Part shown: one piece after another, positions 27,301 to 33,911 of the stretch
Layout of the letters: each line of letters begins with the position of its first letter
Position numbering within the stretch: the first letter of the stretch is position 1
DNA from: DASQHY01 sp035602605
Lineage (GTDB): Bacteria > Acidobacteriota > Terriglobia > Acidiferrales > UBA7541
Length of the DNA: 64,000 nt
Reading direction: 5' to 3'
Assembly (NCBI GenBank): GCA_035602605.1
Contig: DATNLZ010000029.1
Location: forward strand, 13,678-77,677
Program-made: the position numbers and the translations under genes
The notes under the pieces: generated by a model
What the model was told of the DNA's origin: nothing
The model's input: the letters and a program-made list of their open reading frames with translations, nothing else
Databases searched by the model: none

Positions 27301-27639
27301 CGCCCGAACCGCACCGCCGACGGCAACCTGCCGGCCAGCCAGCGCGACCCTCAACACTGGTTTGACACTTCGGCCTTTGTGCCCCAGCCCTTGAACACGC
27401 TTGGCACCTCCGGCCGCGATATCCTCTGGGGACCAGGGATCAAAGACTTCGACGTGAGTTTCGGCAAATACACCAAGATATCGGATCAACAGATTCGCTT
27501 CCAGGTTGACTTCTTCAACTTTGCAAATCATCCGATGTTTGACTTTCCGCAGCGGGTCATCGACGCTGGGGGATTTGGCCAAATCTTCACAGCCAGGGAC
27601 CCAAGACTGGTGCAGTTCAGCTTGAAATATAGTTTCTGA
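24373..27639 (+). CDS. TonB-dependent receptor, Oar-like
   Basis: 1088 residues. Short signal peptide (cleavage near CFGQ), carboxypeptidase-regulatory-like domain (ATIDGRVTDPTGGAVPGVQL to about residue 115), plug with VESLPLNGRQFLQLAQLTPG and NNYTIDGSTALDFLYN, then the barrel ending in LKYSF. It is homologous over the full length to the receptor at 13.2 kb but clearly diverged, so a different ligand is likely. The stop is 11 bases before the type A cupin of pair 2; receptor, cupin pair and VOC protein form one operon. Confidence 0.95.
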   Translation: MKKLLLCWVVCLLHAGTCFGQLTTATIDGRVTDPTGGAVPGVQLTITNQETHLTRTTTSDSLGAYSVPLLPPGTYSLTAEKEGFRRTVLSGITLQVAQVARLDVSMALGEISQTVEVSAQAPLLQSENIEVGQVIERQSVESLPLNGRQFLQLAQLTPGVVQNAGGTPAQNIAGTQGPQLAINGNRQDANNYTIDGSTALDFLYNTLSVSPSIDTIQEFKVQSSLSSIQWGGQGGGYVNIVTRSGGSAFHGSAWEFLRNDKLNAHNYFDNKSLPAPPYKQNQFGATFGGPLGPRTFFFGSYEGLRIRQSLTGRFSVPTLAMQSGDFSAFVNNPAARQPAPKDPRTGQPFPNNQIPQQRINHAAQVLLGLLPQPTNPDPLALAGNFTGVPIKSVTSDQFSVRVDRQVGKQDSFFARFLFLDHRGLDPFPFQQFVSGGTNLPGFGEFVTNAARNLALGYAKVFSSVTILDLHFGYNRTSGGQHEEALALDYGQLTGIQGLTRNADEFGPPVISIAGFNPFGGPSGDTGRFDETFEWRANLTHIRGRHSFQFGGDASRLHFNPTSKGHRGMFTYTGFLTGNAFADYLLGVPFSATNAFGDNRVTHLRALGYSFYGEDKLRLGTQLVLELGVRYDYRSPFTEINGRRAGFSLNPLALVLPGSTGNFIGTPWMDLNQLKDIQARIPVVGTKDIGYPTSIIRPDRNNLAPRVGFAWMPFANQKTVVRGGYGIFYDFEPGWLTLVSVAQAPFNTSKSTLNTTLRAPMETALTNAAAPTIGLTVFPTDFRTPYVQQASFGIQHSPLRNLLVELRYNWTKGTKLFTSDRFNFPTVLGNQNTKPIPYLAPTAIYITNGGFSTYNGMTLRAEKRMSHGFSLSGNWVWSRSIDNDSLLASTTSTNLAQSRNLKIEKGLSTFHTSHRLVAYYLYELPFGSGRRWGSSLTGVAHTIVDGWYVTGITSFQTGLPFSVSIAQDRCGGGIGNCRPNRTADGNLPASQRDPQHWFDTSAFVPQPLNTLGTSGRDILWGPGIKDFDVSFGKYTKISDQQIRFQVDFFNFANHPMFDFPQRVIDAGGFGQIFTARDPRLVQFSLKYSF

Positions 27640-27650
27640 GGAGCCTTTCG

Positions 27651-28574
27651 ATGAGTGGCTTGAGCCACGGGCTTTGCGTGGTTGCGCTCGCGCTGTTGGT
27701 GACCGCGGACGCGGACGCCCAGAAAATCACCGGAGAGTCCCGTGACCGTGGCAAGGAGTTTGTGGGATGGGTGCAGCCGGAAAGGCTCTACTGGCGGCCT
27801 TTCGTCGTCACGGGCTTGCCGGATGCTGAGTTCAAGTTGCTGAGCTTCGACGAGACTACCAAAGCCCGCTCCCAGATCACTCGACTCCCGGCCGGCTGGA
27901 AGCAGCCGCGGGGCTATCACAACACCAACGAAGAGATTTTTGTCCTGAGTGGCGACTTCACCGTCGGCGAAGAGAAAAAGATGACGAAATACTCCTACGC
28001 CTACTATCCCGCCGGATATGTGCACGGCCCTTCCTACACGGAATATGGCGCGACGCTCCTGCACTGGTGGGACGGGACGCCTGACTTCGTGGTCGGCAGC
28101 GAAACGAAACCGGGAACGCGAGTCGACGAACTGGTGGAAGACTGGAACTATTACGACAAGCCCTGGACCAAGAATGATGATTTTCCCAAGTGGGCCGCGT
28201 TTCCGCCCCCTCGGGACACGCGTCTGAAACTACTGCGCAAGGACAAGGTCACCGGCCAGATGACCTGGATCAACATGGGTGCGGGCGGCGGTAGCTCGGT
28301 CCGGACCGGCGCGCCGGGGAGAGGACACTGGGAGGCGCACCCGAGCTTCGAGGAGGCCATGCTGCTGGAAGGTGAGCTGACTTACGGCGAATGTCTGCCG
28401 GGCGTCGGAGAAGTGGTTGGCACCTACACGGCCAGCGACTACTTCTTCCGTCCCACCGGCATCCGTCACGGTGGCCGCAGCGCCTCCTCGCCTTCCTATA
28501 CACTCTTCATCTTTCGCTCCGGGAAACCCATCTGGGCGGATTACTTTGAGGATTGTAATGAGCCCAGGAAGTAA
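27651..28574 (+). CDS. Secreted DUF4437-like bicupin, type A (pair 2)
   Basis: 307 residues, ATG preceded by TGAGGAG. Signal peptide ends near DADAQ. Half 1: GYHNTNEEIFVLSGDFTVG, KMTKYSYAYYPAGYVHGP; half 2: HPSFEEAMLLEGELTYGECL and FRPTGIRHGG, ending WADYFEDC. Closely similar to the type A protein at 9.9 kb. Co-transcribed with the receptor upstream and the type B partner 31 bases downstream. The two His-containing halves suggest metal-dependent catalysis or binding in the periplasm. Confidence 0.8.
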   Translation: MSGLSHGLCVVALALLVTADADAQKITGESRDRGKEFVGWVQPERLYWRPFVVTGLPDAEFKLLSFDETTKARSQITRLPAGWKQPRGYHNTNEEIFVLSGDFTVGEEKKMTKYSYAYYPAGYVHGPSYTEYGATLLHWWDGTPDFVVGSETKPGTRVDELVEDWNYYDKPWTKNDDFPKWAAFPPPRDTRLKLLRKDKVTGQMTWINMGAGGGSSVRTGAPGRGHWEAHPSFEEAMLLEGELTYGECLPGVGEVVGTYTASDYFFRPTGIRHGGRSASSPSYTLFIFRSGKPIWADYFEDCNEPRK

Positions 28575-28605
28575 GCGGCTGGCAATTCCACAGAGAGGGT
28601 GGGCG

Positions 28606-29583
28606 ATGATGCCCGGAACTGTTCGCAGGTTTGCGGCGCTGGCGATAGGAGCCAGCACGCTTCTGTCCGCTCAAGAGCCTCCACCCAAGCCAAAACCAGG
28701 ATACGCCACCGAGGGCCGTCCCGGATTCGTGGCCATCTACGACTCCGAAACCGTACCCTGGCAACGCCTGGAGGTCCCCGGCATGCCTTCCGGCCTCGAA
28801 GCCAGGGTCCTGAGTCGTTCGGAAAAACTCGGCGCGCTGGCCGTGCTGACGTACATCCCCATCGGCTGGCAAGAGGAGCGAAAGGGCTACCATAACGCGG
28901 ACGAGGAGATGTTCTTGCTCGAAGGCGATCTCTCGATCGGCGACCACCAGGGTGAACAGAAACTCACCAAGTACTCCTACGCCTTTATCCCGGAAGGCAT
29001 GGTGCACGGCCCGGTGAGCACGCGGCAGGGTGCCGTGATGATCCAGTGGTTTAGCAAGACGCCGGACTTTGTGGCTTCGGTGAAGAACAAGCTCGGCGCG
29101 CGCGCTCACGCGGCAGTACGCGACTGGAACTACTACCGGACGAAGTGGGATGAGGGCTACTTCCCGGTGTACCGAAAAGGCCCGCCGATTCCAGGACTTC
29201 GGCTCAAGCTGCTTCGTAAGGACCCTGACACCGGGGAAATGACGTGGATCACTTTTGGGATCGGCGGAGGCGGGGCGCGGAGCGCCTCGGTGTGGGAGGT
29301 GCATCCCACCTTCGAGGAGTATTACCTGCTGGAGCGCTCCGCGGAGTTCGTGGTCGGCGAGTGCCTTCCGGATGGGCCCACACCCATGAAGTATGGGAAC
29401 CGGGGCTACTGGTGGCGGCCGGCCAATGTGGGTCACATTGGGCCGATCTCCTACTCCCCTGCAGGATATTCGATATCGTTGGTTCGCACCGGCGCGCAGC
29501 TTTGGGCCGATTACTACAGCGACTGTTCTTACAAACAGCAGATCGAGCTGACGAACGACGGCAAGTGGGTGCCTGTGAAATAA
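28606..29583 (+). CDS. Secreted DUF4437-like bicupin, type B (pair 2)
   Basis: 325 residues from the first of two adjacent ATGs (28606, 28609) behind GAGAGG; an open frame continues upstream into the previous gene but has no start signal there. Signal peptide to about residue 24 (STLLSAQEPPP). Half 1: GYHNADEEMFLLEGDLSIG, KYSYAFIPEGMVHGP; half 2: HPTFEEYYLLERSAEFVVGE and a Trp-rich YWWRPANVGHIGP segment. Closest to the type B protein at 32.0 kb. Confidence 0.8.
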   Translation: MMPGTVRRFAALAIGASTLLSAQEPPPKPKPGYATEGRPGFVAIYDSETVPWQRLEVPGMPSGLEARVLSRSEKLGALAVLTYIPIGWQEERKGYHNADEEMFLLEGDLSIGDHQGEQKLTKYSYAFIPEGMVHGPVSTRQGAVMIQWFSKTPDFVASVKNKLGARAHAAVRDWNYYRTKWDEGYFPVYRKGPPIPGLRLKLLRKDPDTGEMTWITFGIGGGGARSASVWEVHPTFEEYYLLERSAEFVVGECLPDGPTPMKYGNRGYWWRPANVGHIGPISYSPAGYSISLVRTGAQLWADYYSDCSYKQQIELTNDGKWVPVK

Positions 29584-29607
29584 TAAGTTCTCCGAAGGAA
29601 GGCGAGA

Positions 29608-30684
29608 ATGAAGCTGTCGCGCAGAGAACTTCTTCGTTCCCTGCTGGTGGGGGGCGGGAACCTGGGCTTTCTCGGCCTGTGGGGTCGCTCGGCCTTCAGT
29701 CTGCGGTCTCAGGAAAAAGCCAAATCCGAACCAGCCCCAGCACCGTTGACTTCCGGGATCGCAGCGGGAACCGCGTCGGTGCCCAGTGTGCAGGAAGCCG
29801 TCAATCAATATTGCAAATGGTTTGACTACGTCGTCCATTGGCGAGGAAAAGTGACGGCGGCTCAGGCTACGCTGTGGGATGCGCCTGGTGTGGCCGGCCA
29901 TCCGGCCGCGCTGGTCGGCCCCAAGGACATGCAGCGGGGTCTGATCCGCTTTGTGGAGGTTTCGGCCAAGCCCACGCCGGCTTTCACCACACGTGGCTGG
30001 ACAGCGCTTGAACTCCGGACGCGCAACGTGGACGAGCTCGCCCAGCGCCTGGAGGCGAGCCCCTTCAAGCGCATCGGTGGACCCGCCGATCTGAAGTTTA
30101 GCGACCCGCCGCGACTGCGTGCCATGCAGGCTTTGGGACTGGGCGGCGAGGCGCTCTATTGCACTCAGAGCTTGGTCGATCCGAATGGGCCGTATCCGGG
30201 CGGCCAGTTGGGCCCGAACAATGTGGGAACTCTGTTCATCGTTGTTCTGGCCTGTTGGCCCTACCCAGCCACGCGAGACTTCTACATCCAGACCCTCGGC
30301 ATGAAGCTCGGATTCGAAGCCGAGTTTCCGCTGAGATTCGCCAACCGGTATCTGGAATGGCCCGCCGACCGCAAGGGGGTTCTGGCCACCGCGCGCTCCG
30401 GACCCAGCAGTTTGATCGAACTCGACGGCTATCCGGAGGAGGTGTTGTCGCGCCCCACTCCTGGTGGCAGCCTGCCTTCAGGAGTGTCCATCTGCACCCT
30501 GGACGTTCCCGACATCGAGAAGGTGGCCGTGGCGCTCCAGACCGCCTCGATTCCCTTTCGCCGGTTAAGTTCGCGCCTATCTGAACCACTCTATCGGAAT
30601 CGACCGGCGCTGGCCTTGCGCGGGCGCTCGGGCGAGATTGCGGAGTTGGTGGAGAATAAGGAGGCACAGCCATCCGGCGGCTGA
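29608..30684 (+). CDS. Tat-type exported VOC protein (paralogue of the one at 2.0 kb)
   Basis: 358 residues; GGAAGGCGAG precedes the ATG. MKLSRRELLRSLLVGGGNLG is the signal. The mature protein repeats the plan of the 1953-3032 protein: WRGKVTAAQATLWDAPGVAG, RGWTALELRTRNVDELAQRL, ALYCTQSLVDPNGPYPGGQL, ACWPYPATRDFYIQTLGMKL and SLIELDGYPEEV. In this unit it accompanies a receptor and cupin pair; in the other, a bicupin and molybdoenzyme. The repeated association suggests that it acts on the same class of substrate. Confidence 0.8.
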   Translation: MKLSRRELLRSLLVGGGNLGFLGLWGRSAFSLRSQEKAKSEPAPAPLTSGIAAGTASVPSVQEAVNQYCKWFDYVVHWRGKVTAAQATLWDAPGVAGHPAALVGPKDMQRGLIRFVEVSAKPTPAFTTRGWTALELRTRNVDELAQRLEASPFKRIGGPADLKFSDPPRLRAMQALGLGGEALYCTQSLVDPNGPYPGGQLGPNNVGTLFIVVLACWPYPATRDFYIQTLGMKLGFEAEFPLRFANRYLEWPADRKGVLATARSGPSSLIELDGYPEEVLSRPTPGGSLPSGVSICTLDVPDIEKVAVALQTASIPFRRLSSRLSEPLYRNRPALALRGRSGEIAELVENKEAQPSGG

Positions 30685-30880
30685 GAAGATCCGGCTCTCT
30701 CACGCAGGAAAAGTGTTTCCTGGCGATTCGGGAGTTGCCGCGAACCCGGCAAGAATCCAACAGCTCGCTGTTTGCTTGACGGGAAACCTCCTTCTAAACC
30801 TGGGGACTGATCACCTATGGTCAGGTCAGGGCTTCACAAAGTGCCTGTACGGGGGTGAGCCCGCTCGGTTCACTTTCTTC

Positions 30881-30945
30881 TTGACACTTTCGAAAGCCGC
30901 GTGCTACAAGCCGCTCTTATTAGTCATATAGTCATATCATTATGA
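30881..30945 (+). promoter_or_regulatory. Promoter and class I operator for cupin pair 3 and the GntR gene
   Basis: TTGACA (30881-30886), 17 bases, CTACAA (30904-30909), then TCATATCATTATGA (30932-30945), a perfect TCATA-N4-TATGA inverted repeat, followed by TGTT. The preceding 30685-30880 holds no recognisable gene. Confidence 0.7.
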
Positions 30946-31036
30946 TGTTTTGTGCTACGGCCATCGCGTCGTCGACCGCGCTTCAAGCTGAACTGAATCA
31001 GCCCACCATCCTTCGTGATCAGGAAGGTCTCGAACC

Positions 31037-31990
31037 GTGCCGCATCTGATGGGCCATTCCGCCATTCGGGTCGTTTTGCTGGTTACCGGCCTCGCGGCTG
31101 CGGTAGGCGCGCAGTCCTGGAGGATCATTGAGTCGCGGGACCGAGGCAAGGACTTGGTCGCTTGGGTTCAACCGGACAGGCTCTATTGGAGGCCTTTCGC
31201 GATTCGCGGTATTCGAGATGCAGAGATCAAGCTGCTGAGCGTTGACGAAACCACTCAAGCCCGCTCGCAGATCAAGCGGCTGCCGCCGGGTTGGTCCCGA
31301 CCCACCGGATATCACAAAACCAACACAGAAATTTTTGTCTTGGACGGTGATCTTGCCATCGGGGACAAGAAGATGGGAAAGTACTCCTATGCTCATTACC
31401 CCGCCGGCTACGCTCATGGGCCGGTGCATACCGATTATGGAGCCACGTTTCTCGAATGGTGGGATGGGCCTCCTGACTTTGTGGCCAGCCGGGAATCGAA
31501 GCCGGACGCGCGCTCTGACCAAGTCATCGAAGGTTGGAATTACTATACGGCGCGCCTCGCCAAAGCAGAGGATTTTCCGAAGTTCAGCAACCGTCCGCTT
31601 CCGCCCGACTACCCGATTCATCTGAAAATCATCCGACGCGACCCGGTGACCGGACAGCTGACCTGGATCGCGATGACGCCCGGCGGAGGCGCAGGCAGCC
31701 TGACGGCCGGCAAGCGCCGACCCTTGTGGAGCGCCAATCCCGCCTGGGAGGAAGGCTACCTACTCGAAGGAGACATGACCGTAGGGGAGTGTCTGCCCGT
31801 AGGTGAGGTGGTAGGCAGCTATGGCCCGGGCGGTTACTTCTTCCGGCCGGCCAGCGCCCCCTACGGTGGGCGCAGTTTGTGGTCGTCCACTTATAGCTTG
31901 TGGCTCTTTCGCACGGGCAGCAGTTCCGGCCTGAATTACTTCGATCGTTGCGATAATCCCAAAGAGACGGAGAAGGAGGGCCGCGAGTGA
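31037..31990 (+). CDS. Secreted DUF4437-like bicupin, type A (pair 3)
   Basis: 317 residues from a GTG at 31037 with AGGAAGGT upstream; the ATG at 31049 is an alternative that leaves the signal peptide (VVLLVTGLAAAVGAQS) intact. Half 1: GYHKTNTEIFVLDGDLAIG, KMGKYSYAHYPAGYAHGP; half 2: NPAWEEGYLLEGDMTVGECL and FRPASAPYGG. In the second half the first His (HPSFEE in copy 2) is Asn and the last His of HGG is Tyr, so the second metal site is probably lost in this copy. Overlaps the type B gene by four bases. Confidence 0.8.
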   Translation: MPHLMGHSAIRVVLLVTGLAAAVGAQSWRIIESRDRGKDLVAWVQPDRLYWRPFAIRGIRDAEIKLLSVDETTQARSQIKRLPPGWSRPTGYHKTNTEIFVLDGDLAIGDKKMGKYSYAHYPAGYAHGPVHTDYGATFLEWWDGPPDFVASRESKPDARSDQVIEGWNYYTARLAKAEDFPKFSNRPLPPDYPIHLKIIRRDPVTGQLTWIAMTPGGGAGSLTAGKRRPLWSANPAWEEGYLLEGDMTVGECLPVGEVVGSYGPGGYFFRPASAPYGGRSLWSSTYSLWLFRTGSSSGLNYFDRCDNPKETEKEGRE

Positions 31991-32988
31991 AGTTACAATT
32001 GGTGCTGCTGTGCGTACCCCTTCTCGAGGCGGCTGCGATCTCGCTACCTGCCCAGGAGCCCACGCCGCCTCCGACGCCGAAGCCCAGCAGTTATGAAGGT
32101 GAGGGCCGTCCCGGCTATGTCCTCATCGAGAACCCCGAGACGATGCCGTGGGAGCACTTGAATATTCCGGGCATGCCGGAGGGGATGAAAGCGAGGTTGC
32201 TCAGCCGCTCCCCCAGCATAGGCGCCGTCGCGCTGATGATCTCGCTGCCGATGGGCTGGCGGCAGGAGCAGAAGGGCTACCACTCGAGCGATGAGGAAAT
32301 CTTTCTGCTGGAGGGCGATCTCAGCATCGGCGACGCCAAAGGCGAACAGAAGTTGACCAAGTACTCCTACACTTACATTCCCGCGGGAATGGCGCACGGT
32401 CCGGTGAGCACGCGGCAAGGCGCGGTTTTCATCCAATGGTTCAAGGCTCCGCCGGACTTTGTAGCCTCTGAAGGGGACAAGGCGGGAGCGCGGGATTACG
32501 CCGTCGTGCGTGACTGGAACTACTATCGCCAGAACTTATATATCGGGAAGCCCTTTCCCGCCTATCGTGTCGGCGGCAATATCCCGGGATCCATCCATCA
32601 ACTGCTGCGTCAAGATCCGGACACCGGCGAGATGACCTGGATGGTGTTCGGAGTCGGTGGTGGAGGCGGCCCGGCTCCAGCCATTCCATCCTACGAAGTC
32701 CATCCTAGCTTCGAGGAGTATTATTGGGTGGAGTCGAGTGGCCATCACGTGATTGGGGAGTGTCTCCCTCAGGGACCAACGGCAGTCCGCTACGGCAATC
32801 GAAGCTATTGGTGGCGTCCGGGCGGCGTGGGACATCTAGGTCCTCTCTCGCACAGCGATTCCGGCTATACCCTCTCGTTGGTGCGCACCGGGGTACGGCT
32901 TTGGGCCGACTACTACACCGACTGCACGTATCAGCAGAAGATTGAGTTCACCAGCAACGGCGCGAAACTGGTGCCCGAGAAAAAATAG
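31987..32988 (+). CDS. Secreted DUF4437-like bicupin, type B (pair 3)
   Basis: 333 residues from a GTG overlapping the preceding stop (GTGA), with GGAGG upstream. Signal peptide to about residue 20. Half 1: GYHSSDEEIFLLEGDLSIG, KYSYTYIPAGMAHGP; half 2: HPSFEEYYWVESSGHHVIGE and YWWRPGGVGHLGP. The regulator gene starts 11 bases after its stop, so the pair and the regulator are one operon under the class I site at 30.9 kb. Confidence 0.8.
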   Translation: MKLQLVLLCVPLLEAAAISLPAQEPTPPPTPKPSSYEGEGRPGYVLIENPETMPWEHLNIPGMPEGMKARLLSRSPSIGAVALMISLPMGWRQEQKGYHSSDEEIFLLEGDLSIGDAKGEQKLTKYSYTYIPAGMAHGPVSTRQGAVFIQWFKAPPDFVASEGDKAGARDYAVVRDWNYYRQNLYIGKPFPAYRVGGNIPGSIHQLLRQDPDTGEMTWMVFGVGGGGGPAPAIPSYEVHPSFEEYYWVESSGHHVIGECLPQGPTAVRYGNRSYWWRPGGVGHLGPLSHSDSGYTLSLVRTGVRLWADYYTDCTYQQKIEFTSNGAKLVPEKK

Positions 32989-32999
32989 AGCGAGGAGCC

Positions 33000-33821
33000 A
33001 TGGGCGCCAGTGCTACGAAATTCGCTTCCAGCGGACCGGAGAAGTCGCCGCTGTTTGTATCCGATAAGGTCCCGTTGTACTACCAACTGCAGAGTATCCT
33101 GACGGACAAAATCCTTTCGGGAAGTTTGGCACCGGGTTATCGGCTTCCCACCGAGGCAATGCTGGTGGAGGAGTACGGAGTGAGCCGCATTACGGTGCGG
33201 CAGGCGTTGGGGGCGATGGAGGAGGAAGGCCTGATCCGGCGCGAGGCTGGCCGAGGCACGTTTGTCAACAAACATAGGCCGTTTAGAGGGGCGCTGCAAC
33301 TTGAAGGATCGATGGACGATCTGATCACCCTGGGTTTGACGACCACCGTGGTGAAGGTGCTTCACATTGCCACGGTGAATGCCTCCGCGGCGGAAGCGAA
33401 GGTGTTAGGTCTCGAGCCGGGAGCGCTTTTGGTGCGGTGTGCCCGCGTCCGCTCCTACCGCAATCAACCCTACAGCCACGTGGTGAACGACTTGCCATAT
33501 GAAATCGGGCGACGGCTCACCCGGGCGAACTGGAAGGGCTCAGTTTCACGCGTGCTGCAGGAAAAGCTGGGCATTCCGCTGCTGGAAGCCCGGCAGAGTA
33601 TTCGAGCGTCCCTGGCCAACACAGAACTGGCGCGGCTGCTTTCCACACGCATCGGCGCGCCGCTCCTCTCTGTGGATCGCGTGGTGATGACCGCCAATGG
33701 CCGTCCCGTGGATCACGTACGCACGCATTACCGCAGCGATATCTTTTGTTTTAACGTGCACCTGCGGAAAGACCACCCCCGCGAGAACTGGACGTTTAAA
33801 CCGCGGCGGAAGTCGTCGTAG
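33000..33821 (+). CDS. GntR-family transcriptional regulator with UTRA effector domain (HutC type)
   Basis: 273 residues, ATG preceded by GAGGAG. The winged helix occupies about residues 25-90: PLYYQLQSILTDKILSGSL, PTEAMLVEEYGVSRITVRQA, EEEGLIRREAGRGTFV. The rest is a UTRA (chorismate-lyase-like) ligand domain: ALLVRCARVRSYRNQPYSHV, IPLLEARQSIRASLAN, PLLSVDRVVMTANGRPVDHV. UTRA regulators bind a pathway metabolite and usually repress their own operon. As the last gene of the operon behind the class I operator at 30.93 kb, it is the best candidate to bind the four class I sites. That assignment is inference. Confidence 0.9.
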   Translation: MGASATKFASSGPEKSPLFVSDKVPLYYQLQSILTDKILSGSLAPGYRLPTEAMLVEEYGVSRITVRQALGAMEEEGLIRREAGRGTFVNKHRPFRGALQLEGSMDDLITLGLTTTVVKVLHIATVNASAAEAKVLGLEPGALLVRCARVRSYRNQPYSHVVNDLPYEIGRRLTRANWKGSVSRVLQEKLGIPLLEARQSIRASLANTELARLLSTRIGAPLLSVDRVVMTANGRPVDHVRTHYRSDIFCFNVHLRKDHPRENWTFKPRRKSS

Positions 33822-33911
33822 TAGGGAGAAGGTTGGAAATCCCAGTCTCCGGCTGCGGCGGAACCTGTGCTGCGGGCTCCGCCGTCGAAATCTTCGGCAT
33901 CGGATTTGACT

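Noticed and set aside
28507..29901. A 464-codon frame antisense to the type B cupin and VOC genes
   Set aside because: Opposes two clear genes with good starts; composition is Arg/His/Pro-rich without motifs.
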